From contig REDE01000070.1 of assembly GCA_007693635.1 (NCBI GenBank), positions 1 to 61,025 of the forward strand: a stretch of DNA of 61,025 bases. The letters are read 5' to 3'. The number at the start of each line of letters is the position of its first letter. The first letter of the stretch is position 1. A program made the position numbers and the translations under genes. Positions 49,985-58,973 of this stretch are shown here, one piece after another. The notes beneath the pieces were generated by a model, which saw only the letters and a list, made by a program, of their open reading frames with translations, did not search any database and had not been told where the DNA came from. This DNA comes from Flavobacteriales bacterium (GTDB lineage: Bacteria > Bacteroidota > Bacteroidia > Flavobacteriales > Schleiferiaceae).

Positions 49985-50796
49985 TCAGGAAGTCGCACTT
50001 CGTTAATATCTAGCTTTTCACCAAAGAAAAGTTCAGCTTGCTTTACAAAGGATTGTGTTAAGTCGGATAGGTAAAATCTTGTTTTGCCTGTCCGACTTTC
50101 GCTTTTTGTGAGTAATTCTTTTTGTTTGAGACTGGCGTGTATCCACTCGGCAACAATTTTAGGTGTGTTTACAATGTGATTGTTGGGATGGAGTAGGGGT
50201 TTTATTTCATCTTCCAAAAGCGGGTAGTGGGTACATCCGAGAATAAACGCCTCGGTTTGACCTACCGGGTCGTTATGCAAGTATGCATTCAGGACAGATT
50301 GAGCTACGGGTCCGTTGATAAATCCTTCTTCGATCATTGAGGCTAGTAGGGGAGTAGCTTTAGCGATTACCTTTGGTTGATTGAGGTTTGTTGATAGAAT
50401 TCTTTGGTAGGTTGCCGAGCCAATTGTTGCTTTTGTGCCGATCACCCCGATGGAACTAAAACCGTTAAGCTCACAGTATTTGGTTACCGGATCAATTACA
50501 TTGATGATTTCGACATTAGGAAAGGTGTCTACCAGGGTTTGATAAGCGTTGGCTGAGGCCGAATTGCACGCAACAACAATGGTCTTCGCATTCTGTTCCA
50601 TCAGAAATTTCGTGATGGCTAAACTGTACCGTTTTATAGCATCACTGGATTTTTCCCCGTAGGGCAGATGAAGAGTGTCGCCGAAATATATAATGTCTTC
50701 CAGCGGCATTTTCGCGTGTATAGCACGCGCTACGGTCAATCCGCCTACACCGGAATCAAAGACTCCTATTGGTCCACTGTGGTGAGTTTGGTACAT
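49981..50796 (-). CDS. murI: Glutamate racemase
   Basis: 271 residues. Both catalytic cysteines are present, in VVACNSASANAY and LGCTHYPLL, and the N-terminal phosphate/carboxylate-binding DSGVGGLTVA. MurI makes D-glutamate for the peptidoglycan stem peptide. It lies downstream of the bamA-ompH cluster, as is usual in flavobacteria, but is separated by a strong hairpin at 50838-50874 and may have its own promoter, which I could not see clearly. Confidence 0.95.
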   Translation of the reverse strand: MYQTHHSGPIGVFDSGVGGLTVARAIHAKMPLEDIIYFGDTLHLPYGEKSSDAIKRYSLAITKFLMEQNAKTIVVACNSASANAYQTLVDTFPNVEIINVIDPVTKYCELNGFSSIGVIGTKATIGSATYQRILSTNLNQPKVIAKATPLLASMIEEGFINGPVAQSVLNAYLHNDPVGQTEAFILGCTHYPLLEDEIKPLLHPNNHIVNTPKIVAEWIHASLKQKELLTKSESRTGKTRFYLSDLTQSFVKQAELFFGEKLDINEVRLPD

Positions 50797-50837
50797 AGAG
50801 CTCCAAAATTTTGATGAATGAGGGTTGGTGCATTAAC

Positions 50838-50874
50838 AAAAAACTGCGACACCAAAGGTATCGCAGTTTTTTAA
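50838..50874 (-). terminator. Terminator of the bamA-ompH cluster
   Basis: AAAAAACTGCGATACC and GGTGTCGCAGTTTTTT pair (with one mismatch region) around TTT; A-rich and T-rich flanks make it work on either strand. It lies 28 bases after the ompH stop. Confidence 0.85.
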
Positions 50875-50901
50875 AAGATATCGAAAGCGTGAATTTAATT
50901 C

Positions 50902-51411
50902 TTACTTTTCGAGTTGTTTTTTCACTAATGGTGCAACGTCTTCACCATTTGCAAAAAGTACGGTTTTACCTCTCGATGAATCGAGGATGTAGATGAATCC
51001 ATGCTCATTAGCAACGGCAGCAATAGCTTTTTCAACTCTATCGTAGATAGGAGTGAGTTCTTTCGCTTCTTCAGTCTGTAGGTTTTGCTGAGCTTCTTCA
51101 ATAAACTCTTGGATTTTACCTTGCATTTCTTGAAGTTCACGCACTTTACGTTGACGAACCAATTCGGTCAAATCAGCGGCATCTCTTTCCAGACGATCTG
51201 CTTTTTCTCTTAGTTCTTTTTGCATTTCCATGATTTCACTCTCCAGACTGGCTTGAAACTTCTCCATATTTTCTTGGGCAGTTTGGAAGTCAGGTAAAGA
51301 ACGAACCAATTCGTTTAGATTTACGTGTCCGATTTTTTGAGCCTGCAATCCAGCACTTAAAGTGATGGCGAGGATTCCGAATAGGGTTGCTAGTTTGTTT
51401 TTGATTGTCAT
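50902..51411 (-). CDS. OmpH/Skp family periplasmic chaperone
   Basis: 169 residues. Signal peptide ending AGLQAQ, then KIGHVNLNELVRSLPDFQTAQ, the OmpH/Skp start, a long charged coiled coil (about 40-130), and a C-terminal strand region with GFIYILDSS. Skp holds unfolded outer-membrane proteins as a trimer on their way to BamA, which is encoded two genes upstream. It is the second of two tandem ompH-like genes, separated by 16 bases. Confidence 0.88.
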   Translation of the reverse strand: MTIKNKLATLFGILAITLSAGLQAQKIGHVNLNELVRSLPDFQTAQENMEKFQASLESEIMEMQKELREKADRLERDAADLTELVRQRKVRELQEMQGKIQEFIEEAQQNLQTEEAKELTPIYDRVEKAIAAVANEHGFIYILDSSRGKTVLFANGEDVAPLVKKQLEK

Positions 51412-51427
51412 AAATTGTGTATTTAAC

Positions 51428-52018
51428 TTAACGATATCCGAGTTTAGCTAGGACTTCATCACTGATGTCCATTTTTTCGCTTACATATAAAATAGTAAGC
51501 GCATTGGCTCTGTCGAGAACCAAATCATATTTACGCTGCAAAGCTACGTCTTGAATGGCATTGTAAACTTGGTCTTGAATAGGTTTTACCATTTCCATAC
51601 GTTTTTGGAACAATTCACCTTTGGGTCCGAAGTACTTTCTTTGCAATTCTCGAGCCTCTTTTTCTTTTTTAGCAATTGCCTCCTCTCTTTCGCGGCGCAT
51701 TTCTTCGGTTAGAAGAACTTTTTCTGCTCGATATGACTTCGCCAATGCTTGAGCTTCCATCATAAGGGCTTCAACTTCTCCTTCCCAATTGCCAGAAAGT
51801 TGATCGAGTTCTTTTTGTGCGGAGTTGTATTCAGGAATTCGACGCAGTATTTTTTCCGTATCAACAATGGCAATACGCTGTTGCTGAGCAAAAATACGAA
51901 CGGGGTGCAAAAGTCCCAAAAGCACTACGATAGCAAGCAGGACTGATGCCCCGCCAGATTTCGTGGTTGGGTATTGAGTTTTGGGTTGGTTACTATGCGT
52001 TTGGACGCTCAGGTACAT
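51428..52018 (-). CDS. OmpH/Skp family periplasmic chaperone
   Basis: 196 residues. The hydrophobic core of the signal peptide (VLLAIVVLLGLLHPVRIFAQ) is preceded by an unusually long polar stretch of about 27 residues; a non-ATG start further in is possible. The mature part QRIAIVDTEKILRRIPEYNSAQ and the coiled coil (EEMRREREEAIAKKEKEARE) are typical of OmpH. It directly follows bamA (12 bases) and should work with it in outer-membrane protein biogenesis. Confidence 0.87.
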   Translation of the reverse strand: MYLSVQTHSNQPKTQYPTTKSGGASVLLAIVVLLGLLHPVRIFAQQQRIAIVDTEKILRRIPEYNSAQKELDQLSGNWEGEVEALMMEAQALAKSYRAEKVLLTEEMRREREEAIAKKEKEARELQRKYFGPKGELFQKRMEMVKPIQDQVYNAIQDVALQRKYDLVLDRANALTILYVSEKMDISDEVLAKLGYR

Positions 52019-52030
52019 GAGAAATGCGAA

Positions 52031-54520
52031 TTAAAATTGTTGACCAATGATGAAGTGTGTATTCCATCCACTTGGGGCAGATCCACCAACGATGGGGTCA
52101 AACCCATATCCAAGGTCTATGCCAAGTAATCCAAACATGGGCATGAATATGCGTAAACCAGTTCCAACGGACCTTCTTAGGTTAAAAGGATTGAAGTCTC
52201 GGATGTCGAGATGGTTATTTCCCGCTTCGGCAAATATGATGGGCCAGATTTGCGCGCTTGGATTTGGTGAAACCAAAAAGCGCAGTTCCGCCGTAAATTT
52301 GTTGTAAACGGTACCCCCTACGTTGAAGTTTTGTGGATTTGGGATGATGGAGTTGTTGGGGTAACCTCGTAAGGCAATGATTTCGCGACCGTCGAGTGCG
52401 AAGTTCATCAATCCATCACCTCCCATGAAGAAGCGCTCAAATGGTGAGATGGCTAAATTCCGGTTATAACGCCCCATGAAGCCAAATTCCATGTGTGTGC
52501 TTAGGACAATGTTTTTATAAATTTCGGTGTAGGACGTCCAGTCGAATTTCCATTTGTGGTATTCCAAAAGTCGGTATGCTTCAGCGCCAACCAACTCTGA
52601 GGGATCGATGTTACGGATGATGCTAAATGGCGGGGTGAGTTTCAAACTGATATTGAACATACTACCACGGGTAGGGAAGATGGGGACATCGGTGTTGTTT
52701 CTCCCCAAGCGAACCATGTAGCTGATATTGTCTGAGGTTCCGTTGCGGAATTCGGGAATTCCTAGTTCAAATTCACGTAGATTATAACGCTTGATGTCGA
52801 CGGCTTGGTAGAGCGTGAAATAGTCATCAGGCCATTTTACTCTTCGTCCTAGCCCAACTGTAGCACCTGTAATTCTCAGTGAGTTTTCATCGATATTTCC
52901 GGAAAAGAAACCTAGATTTTGTACGGAATGGAAAAGGGAAACGGTGAGTGCATTGGGTTTTTTTCCACCCAACCAAGGCTCGGTAAAGGAGATACTGTAG
53001 TTCTGGAAAAATCGTCCGGTACTTTGAGCTCTCATATTGATGGCTTGTCCATCACCGGTTGGAAGTGGTTTCCAAGATCTTTTATTGAAAATGTTACGTG
53101 CAGAGAAGTTATTAAAACTCAAGCCGAGCGTACCCACGACAAAGCCGGCTCCCCAACCTCCTTGGAGTTCAAGTTGACTGGTGCTTTTTTCCACTAACAC
53201 ATATTCGATGTCCACCATTCCCGTTTCGGGATTCGGGACGGGCTTTACATCGAGTTCGGAGGGTTCAAAGTATCCGAGCTGCCCCAATTCACGCATGGTT
53301 CTTTGAATATCTGAGCGGCGGAATAATTCTCCTGGTCGTGTGCGAATCTCACGCATAACCACGTGGTCGTTTGTGCGGTCGTTACCTGATATCGTAACTC
53401 GGTTAATGGTCGCTTGTTGACCTTCTCTGATGCGCATTTCCAAATCGATGGAGTCGTTATCTATCGAGGTTTCAATAGGTGATAGATTGAAAAACAGATA
53501 GCCATTATCGAGGTATAGCGATGTAATGTCACGACCGTTTCTATCCGCAAAAAGTCGTTCTTGTAGTAATTTTGAGTCGTAAGGATCGCCGGGCTTAATT
53601 CCTAGGATATTCGAAAGAGTTTCGTTGGAATATTTGGTATTTCCTAGCCATTCGATATTTCGGAAGAAATACTTACGGCCTTCTTCGATTTTAATGTTGA
53701 GGACAACTCGATTTTCGCTGACAAAAAACAGCGTATCTTTAACTACTCGCGCATCACGAAAACCATTTTCGTTGTATTTGTCAATGATCCTAGTTAAGTC
53801 TTCTTCGTATTCTTCTTGCAAATATTTGGAACTTTTGAAAATATTCCACCAGCGGTGTCTTTTGGTATCTTTCATGGCCTTTCGCAAGGCGGCAGAAGAT
53901 AATGAGGTATTTCCTTGGAATTGGATCTCATCGATTTTGATGCGCTCCCCGGTATTCACAGATATCCCCATTATGACGGCGTTATTTTCGGCCGTATCGC
54001 GAATTACTCTAACCTTTACAGTTGTATTGAGGAAGCCGCGATCGATAAAATATTGACGGGTTTTATTTTCTGCTTGTATGATTAGGTTGTCGGTAACGAC
54101 TTTGCCTCTTGCAAGTTTGAGCAATTCCCGCAAGTCGTCTTTTCGAGCTTTTTTAATTCCGGTGAAGTAATATTTGGACAGTTTGGGAAGTTCCTGAACT
54201 TGAATATTCAGAAATATAATCCGTCCTTTTTTAGCGGTCACAAAAATCTTAACGTCGTCGAAAAGACGTTGTTTCCATAGATTTTTTATAGCTTCGGAAA
54301 GTTTATCTGAAGGAATCGTAATGCGGTCTCCTACGTTCAATCCGGCCAGTAAAATGATAACATTGTGATCGAGGTTATTGGTTCCTGTAACGGTAATACC
54401 GCCAATTTCGTACTCCAAATCGGGTATAAGCTCAATTTCAATTTTTGGTAGCGTATCTTGACTCCAGAGGAGTATAGGCAGCAGGAGTAAGCTCAGTATG
54501 GCGCTGAGAGATTTTGTCAT
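52031..54520 (-). CDS. bamA: Outer-membrane protein assembly factor BamA
   Basis: 829 residues. Signal peptide (SLLLLPILLWSQ), then five POTRA domains from about 35 to 425 (for example LEYEIGGITVTGTNNLDHNV, IDEIQFQGNTSLS, INRVTISGNDRTND), and a 16-strand barrel from about 430 with DIEYVLVEKSTSQLELQGGWG at the junction, and the lid-loop region with RGYPN and the C-terminal WNTHFIIGQQF. It inserts beta-barrel proteins into the outer membrane. Overlaps uppS by 4 bases. Confidence 0.95.
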   Translation of the reverse strand: MTKSLSAILSLLLLPILLWSQDTLPKIEIELIPDLEYEIGGITVTGTNNLDHNVIILLAGLNVGDRITIPSDKLSEAIKNLWKQRLFDDVKIFVTAKKGRIIFLNIQVQELPKLSKYYFTGIKKARKDDLRELLKLARGKVVTDNLIIQAENKTRQYFIDRGFLNTTVKVRVIRDTAENNAVIMGISVNTGERIKIDEIQFQGNTSLSSAALRKAMKDTKRHRWWNIFKSSKYLQEEYEEDLTRIIDKYNENGFRDARVVKDTLFFVSENRVVLNIKIEEGRKYFFRNIEWLGNTKYSNETLSNILGIKPGDPYDSKLLQERLFADRNGRDITSLYLDNGYLFFNLSPIETSIDNDSIDLEMRIREGQQATINRVTISGNDRTNDHVVMREIRTRPGELFRRSDIQRTMRELGQLGYFEPSELDVKPVPNPETGMVDIEYVLVEKSTSQLELQGGWGAGFVVGTLGLSFNNFSARNIFNKRSWKPLPTGDGQAINMRAQSTGRFFQNYSISFTEPWLGGKKPNALTVSLFHSVQNLGFFSGNIDENSLRITGATVGLGRRVKWPDDYFTLYQAVDIKRYNLREFELGIPEFRNGTSDNISYMVRLGRNNTDVPIFPTRGSMFNISLKLTPPFSIIRNIDPSELVGAEAYRLLEYHKWKFDWTSYTEIYKNIVLSTHMEFGFMGRYNRNLAISPFERFFMGGDGLMNFALDGREIIALRGYPNNSIIPNPQNFNVGGTVYNKFTAELRFLVSPNPSAQIWPIIFAEAGNNHLDIRDFNPFNLRRSVGTGLRIFMPMFGLLGIDLGYGFDPIVGGSAPSGWNTHFIIGQQF

Positions 54521-55272
54521 AGAGTATTTTCTTCGGCTATTTGTTCGCTGGTTTTACCAAATCTTCTTTCCCGATTTTGGTAGTCAATGAGTGCATTTTC
54601 AAGATCTTCACGCGTGAACTCCGGCCAGAGTTTATCGCTAAAATAGAGTTCACAGTAGGCAATTTGCCACAAGAGGTAGTTGCTGACCCGCATTTCTCCG
54701 CCAGTGCGAATGAGTAAATCCGGATCGGGCATTCCAAAGGTAAACAGATTATTGGCAATCAAGGATTCGTCGATGTCGCTGATGGTTATTTGACCTTCGA
54801 TTAATTTCTGACCAATTTTTTTCATACAGTGCACCATCTCTATTCTCGAGCTATAGCTAAGTGCAAGCGAGAGTGTCATGCGACCATTTTGTGCTGTTTT
54901 GTCCATTACTTCGAGCAGTTCGCGACGGCATTTCGCCGGTAACAGACTAATATCTCCAATAGCAGATAGTCGTATTTCGTTTTTCATCAATGTTGTAAGT
55001 TCTTTTTTCAAAGAGCTTACAAGCAGTGTCATAAGGGCTTTGACTTCCGATTGTGGCCGACTCCAGTTCTCAGTGGAAAAGGCGTACACGGTGAGATACG
55101 AAACACCTAATTCTGCACAGGCAGTGGTTATTTCGCGCAAAGTATCCACTCCATTTTTATGGCCAATGGATCGAATAAACCCCTTTTTTTTCGCCCATCG
55201 ACCGTTTCCGTCCATAATAATGGCCAGATGTCGTGGTATTCGAAGTAGGGAGTTATTGTTTTTGTCGCTCAT
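54517..55272 (-). CDS. uppS: Isoprenyl transferase (undecaprenyl diphosphate synthase)
   Basis: 251 residues, cis-prenyltransferase. Key motifs: HLAIIMDGNGRWAKKKG with the catalytic Asp, GHKNGVDTLREI, VYAFSTENWSRP and DLLIRTGGEMRVSNYLLWQ with ELYFSDKLWPEF. It makes the C55 carrier lipid for peptidoglycan and surface glycans from farnesyl- and isopentenyl diphosphate. The building blocks come from the mevalonate route represented at 19205-21453. Confidence 0.96.
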   Translation of the reverse strand: MSDKNNNSLLRIPRHLAIIMDGNGRWAKKKGFIRSIGHKNGVDTLREITTACAELGVSYLTVYAFSTENWSRPQSEVKALMTLLVSSLKKELTTLMKNEIRLSAIGDISLLPAKCRRELLEVMDKTAQNGRMTLSLALSYSSRIEMVHCMKKIGQKLIEGQITISDIDESLIANNLFTFGMPDPDLLIRTGGEMRVSNYLLWQIAYCELYFSDKLWPEFTREDLENALIDYQNRERRFGKTSEQIAEENTL

Positions 55273-55290
55273 TAACAGTGTTTTATAAAC

Positions 55291-56106
55291 TTAAAACCTC
55301 GCGCATTTTTCACGTGCCGAATATAGTTTAAAACTTAACGTAATCCCCGAAAAAATATACCAATCATCGCGATTGGGATTTCCTCTTAATTGTCCATTGG
55401 TTGATCTTGGGTCTCCACTGCGGTCAGATAAGGCTGCGGCCACAGGACCATTTTGTTGAGCTAGTAGCGCTGGGTCTGCATAAAAGCCACTAACGTCGTC
55501 GAGGAAGTCGGTCCCGGTACGGCGAAATCCAACCTCTGCTCCAAGGGTAATGGTTTTGTTTACGGAAAGTTTCCAGCCAATACCAAAGGGTAAAATGTAA
55601 TCGGCCAAACTGTAGGGTGCTTCGTTGGTTAAACTCGATCCTTGGCCTTCTGTCCCCAAGGGTTGCAGTCGAACCATCTCGCCTTCAAATTCGGTCATGG
55701 GGTCGAAAAAGAAGAGTCCTAGTCCGCCAAATACGTAAAGCGATTGTGAGCCTTTTTTACGGCCTATAAACTCGAAAAAGTTAAATTCAAACCAGAGCGC
55801 GACTTCTTGGATTTCGCTAACGAAATTAAGATTCCGATTTTGTCGCCATGCCCAATTGGCATTTGCATCATCGGCCATAACCATTCCTTGGTTATAGGAT
55901 ACCCGCATGGACCAGTAGTTATTGAGATTTGTTCGGTAAAATGCTCCGGCGTACCAACCGGTTGGAATATGAAAATTATTGGGTCCTACATCGCCGATGA
56001 AGTTTGATCCGCCGCCCGTTAGCCCAATTTCAAAGCGTTGGGCTACCAAGCTCGAATTGCACATCAATACGCAGAATGTAAGTAATATAAAACCCGTTTT
56101 TCCCAT
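55291..56106 (-). CDS. DUF6089 outer-membrane protein
   Basis: 271 residues from ATG 56106. Signal peptide ends NSSLVAQ. The mature part starts RFEIGLTGGGSNFIGDVG, as in the DUF6089 family, and consists of strands such as WYAGAFYRTNLNNYWSMRVSYN and SLYVFGGLGLFFFDP. It is encoded between nadK and uppS in many flavobacteria. A barrel in the outer membrane is likely; function unknown. A TTG start three codons upstream is less likely. Confidence 0.85.
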   Translation of the reverse strand: MGKTGFILLTFCVLMCNSSLVAQRFEIGLTGGGSNFIGDVGPNNFHIPTGWYAGAFYRTNLNNYWSMRVSYNQGMVMADDANANWAWRQNRNLNFVSEIQEVALWFEFNFFEFIGRKKGSQSLYVFGGLGLFFFDPMTEFEGEMVRLQPLGTEGQGSSLTNEAPYSLADYILPFGIGWKLSVNKTITLGAEVGFRRTGTDFLDDVSGFYADPALLAQQNGPVAAALSDRSGDPRSTNGQLRGNPNRDDWYIFSGITLSFKLYSAREKCARF

Positions 56107-56115
56107 GTAAAACAA

Positions 56116-56991
56116 TCAGTTTCTAAAGTCTTTTCCCCAATACAGTTTTTCGCGTAGGGTTTTGGTGAACTTTTGCTGTTCTGTTTGCACCATTTTTATC
56201 GTAAAATCTGCTTTTTTTACACGCAGTTCAGTGGCTACAGGCATGCTTTCTATCCTCGAATCGAGTGAGGTTAAAAAATTTGCTTCTCTGGACTCTACGC
56301 GAAGCGTGATGCTACGATGATTAGGGATAACGAACGGACGTACATTTAAATTGTGTGGAGACACGGGGGTTATGACAAAAGATGCAGTTCCCGGCATAAT
56401 TATGGGGCCACCGCAACTTAGGTTGTATCCCGTAGAGCCTGTGGGCGTGGCTATAATGAGACCATCTGCCCAGTAACTGCAGAGAAATTCATCGTCTAAC
56501 CAGGTGTGTACGGTAATCATCGAGGTAGTGTCTTTTCGAGCAACAGTAATTTCATTCAAGGCATAAGGCCATTCAAGTTGCCCCGAACCCACTACTTCTA
56601 TGTCGAGCAATGAACGCTCGTTGATGTGGTAATTGGCATTGACCAAGTCGTTGATTGCGGCTTTTATTTCGTGACGAGCGATGTTGGCGAGAAAGCCTAA
56701 ACGTCCGGTATTGATTCCTAAAATCGGAATCCCGGAATCGCGCACGTAGGTTGCGGCATTTAGTAAGGTGCCATCACCTCCTAAGGTAATGAGGTAATCT
56801 GGCTTGATGAGCAGTAGGTCTTCTCGTGATTTCCATACCTTGGCTTGCGCCGGTAGTTCAAACTGGTGATGAAAAACGATATTATGATGTAAGTAGCATT
56901 CCAAGCCATTACGCACGAGCTCTTCGAAGAAAACTTCGACGTAGTGACGGGCATCTACCGAAATATTTGTGGCAAATACTGCTATGTTCAT
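56116..56991 (-). CDS. nadK: NAD kinase
   Basis: 291 residues from ATG 56991. Catalytic GGDGTLLNAATY, GINTGRLGFLA with NE motif later (YALNEITVAR), and the glycine-rich TPTGSTGYNLSCGGPI are diagnostic. It makes NADP from NAD with ATP. The longer reading from TTG 57012 adds LKNHPL residues foreign to the family. Lies 32 bases after the CBS-protein gene. Confidence 0.96.
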   Translation of the reverse strand: MNIAVFATNISVDARHYVEVFFEELVRNGLECYLHHNIVFHHQFELPAQAKVWKSREDLLLIKPDYLITLGGDGTLLNAATYVRDSGIPILGINTGRLGFLANIARHEIKAAINDLVNANYHINERSLLDIEVVGSGQLEWPYALNEITVARKDTTSMITVHTWLDDEFLCSYWADGLIIATPTGSTGYNLSCGGPIIMPGTASFVITPVSPHNLNVRPFVIPNHRSITLRVESREANFLTSLDSRIESMPVATELRVKKADFTIKMVQTEQQKFTKTLREKLYWGKDFRN

Positions 56992-57023
56992 TAATGGATG
57001 ATTTTTTAGCAAATAAATGGGAA

Positions 57024-57683
57024 CTATGTATTCAGGTACCTCATCAAAGAATCGTAACGCTCTTGAAGGCGAACCTGATCGATGCTACGGTAAAAAGTGC
57101 CAACTACATCGTATTCGTATCGGCGAAACGTTTGGACCACACCGTCTAAATCTTCTTTATCGGTCATGATTGTGATTAACAAAGCGTTGTCTCCACCTGA
57201 TTGTGTATGTAAAGATAGTATTCGTGCATCGCCACTTTCGGTTATTTGCGCTATCTGACTGAGTTGGTAGTTGAGGGGATGCACTCTCAAAACGATGATG
57301 CCTCCGTTTGCCGGCGGGGCGAAGTCTTTACACAAACGAAAGAAGGCTTTGCGCATACTCACGCAGCCTACTAGTGTGAAATCTTGACGTACCACCGGTA
57401 AGAGTTCAATTTGATGTTCCGACATAAGTCTGAAGGCTTCGACTTCTCCAGAGTTTTCAACGAGCGAAACGGGAGCGGGTAGGAATTCCACTAAGGACAA
57501 AATCTTTGCACTCGGGGCATTTTCCAAAAGTTGATCTTCAGATATAATTGCCCGGAGTTTGTCGTTTTCTACAATCACAACGTGTTGCAACAACTGATCC
57601 TGAATGCGATCAAGAGCATCCTGAACAGTTTCGTTGACTTCCAACGGATGAATTGCGATATCAATGAGTTTGTCTACGAGCAT
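57024..57683 (-). CDS. CBS-domain protein with ACT-like C-terminal part
   Basis: 219 residues from ATG 57683. Two CBS motifs (about 5-60 and 68-125): MLVDKLIDIAIHPLEVNE..., VVIENDKLRAIISE, and VRQDFTLVGCVSMRKA. The last 85 residues (GGIIVLRVHPLNYQLSQIAQI, GGDNALLITIMTDKEDL) look like an ACT domain. Both domain types bind small ligands such as adenosine nucleotides or amino acids. Placed next to nadK and conserved there in flavobacteria, it may sense a nucleotide or NAD(H), which is my inference. Confidence 0.8.
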   Translation of the reverse strand: MLVDKLIDIAIHPLEVNETVQDALDRIQDQLLQHVVIVENDKLRAIISEDQLLENAPSAKILSLVEFLPAPVSLVENSGEVEAFRLMSEHQIELLPVVRQDFTLVGCVSMRKAFFRLCKDFAPPANGGIIVLRVHPLNYQLSQIAQITESGDARILSLHTQSGGDNALLITIMTDKEDLDGVVQTFRRYEYDVVGTFYRSIDQVRLQERYDSLMRYLNT

Positions 57684-57737
57684 TTTGGTGTTTTTCTTAG
57701 AACGCCAAATTAACGAAAGAAGCGGCAAAGAAAAAGG

Positions 57738-58790
57738 TTAAACCTGTAAATTCGCTAAATTTTTATTGGCGAGTTGACCACAAGCGGCGTCGATGTCGCT
57801 ACCTCTGCTCTGTCTTACTTTGGCTACTACACCAATTTCCCCTAGGGCGTCTTGATAGGCTTTGATGACTTCTGCTTCTGCCATTCGAAAACGATCGTCT
57901 CCTATGGGGTTATACTCGATGATGTTGACTTTCGAGGGGACTTGCTTGCAGAGTTTAACCAATGCTTTGATGTCTTCTATCTGGTCGTTTATTCCTTTCC
58001 AGATGACGTATTCGAAGGTGACTTTACTACTGGTTTTTGAGTACCAATAATTCATTGCATCGCGCAGCATTTCGATGGGATTCGTCTTGGTAATGGGCAT
58101 GATGCTTTCCCGGACTTCATTGCGCGCCGAGTGTAATGAAAGCGCGAGATTGGTTCTGGGATTGTCGTCGGCCAAACTGCGTATCATTTTGGCTATGCCA
58201 ACGGTAGATACGGTAATTCGTCGAGGAGCCATACCCAATCCGGAGTCTCCGCAGATTTTGTCAATAGAACCTAATACGTTTTGATAGTTGAGCAAGGGCT
58301 CACCCATACCCATATAGACGATATTGGTAAGTGGTCTATTAAAATACTGCTCTGCTTGATTTTTGATGTTAACGACTTGATCGTAGATTTCTTCAGCGTT
58401 GAGATTACGCATGCGCTTCAAACGGGCTGTAGCGCAGAAATGGCAGTCCAAACTACAGCCAACCTGTGAGGATATACAAGCAGTAATTCTTTTGTCTGTA
58501 GGGATCAACACGGATTCAACCACACGACCATCGTGAAGCTTAACGGCATTTTTTATGGTGCCATCAATGCTTCGCTGCATGTCGTCAACTACGATTCCGT
58601 GAATGCTGAACATTTCAGCTAATTGAGTTCTTAGAGCAGCCGGCAGATTGCTCATCTCGTTGAAATCTTTACACGAGCGTTTCCAAACCCACTCTTCAAT
58701 CTGACGAATACGAAAAGATGGCTGTCCTAAATCTGATAATATCGTTTGCAGCTCTGCGGGCTTCAAACTACGAATGTCTTTTTTTGTCAT
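57738..58790 (-). CDS. rlmN: Dual-specificity RNA methyltransferase RlmN
   Basis: 350 residues, radical SAM. The iron-sulfur cluster motif is CSLDCHFCATA; the GMGEPLLNYQNV and TVSTVGIAKMI segments are typical, as is the C-terminal RQSRGSDIDAACGQL with the methyl-carrying Cys. It methylates A2503 of 23S rRNA and A37 of some tRNAs. Its ATG at 58790 has the -7 box 5 bases upstream (predicted leaderless). A tRNA-Arg gene and its terminator lie upstream. Confidence 0.96.
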   Translation of the reverse strand: MTKKDIRSLKPAELQTILSDLGQPSFRIRQIEEWVWKRSCKDFNEMSNLPAALRTQLAEMFSIHGIVVDDMQRSIDGTIKNAVKLHDGRVVESVLIPTDKRITACISSQVGCSLDCHFCATARLKRMRNLNAEEIYDQVVNIKNQAEQYFNRPLTNIVYMGMGEPLLNYQNVLGSIDKICGDSGLGMAPRRITVSTVGIAKMIRSLADDNPRTNLALSLHSARNEVRESIMPITKTNPIEMLRDAMNYWYSKTSSKVTFEYVIWKGINDQIEDIKALVKLCKQVPSKVNIIEYNPIGDDRFRMAEAEVIKAYQDALGEIGVVAKVRQSRGSDIDAACGQLANKNLANLQV

Positions 58791-58795
58791 CAATG

Positions 58796-58803
58796 CAAAG
58801 GTA
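58796..58803 (-). promoter_or_regulatory. -7 box of rlmN, predicted leaderless
   Basis: TACCTTTG (58803-58796) followed by CATTG and the ATG at 58790. The nearest TTG upstream has a 16-base spacer, short for this class. Confidence 0.5.
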
Positions 58804-58827
58804 CATTCTGAAGATTAGCCAAGGGAT

Positions 58828-58864
58828 AAAAAAAAGAGGATAAGCGCTATGTGCTTATCCTCTT
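58828..58864 (-). terminator. Terminator of tRNA-Arg
   Basis: AGAGGATAAGC and GCTTATCCTCT around ACATAGC, followed by seven T on the minus strand. It begins 10 bases after the tRNA. Confidence 0.9.
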
Positions 58865-58874
58865 GATTGTTATG

Positions 58875-58948
58875 TGACACCACAGGGATTCGAACCCCGA
58901 ACCTCCTGATCCGTAGTCAGGTGCTCTATCCAGTTAAGCTATGGTGCC
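58875..58948 (-). tRNA. tRNA-Arg (anticodon ACG)
   Basis: 74 bases. Acceptor GGCACCA pairs with TGGTGTC (one G-U), discriminator A. The anticodon stem CCTGA/TCAGG encloses CTACGGA with ACG at 58914-58912; the A would be deaminated to inosine. T arm GGTTCGAATCC. CCA is not encoded. Own promoter and terminator. Confidence 0.97.
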
Positions 58949-58973
58949 AAATACCTCGTTGTTTTGAGGGCTG

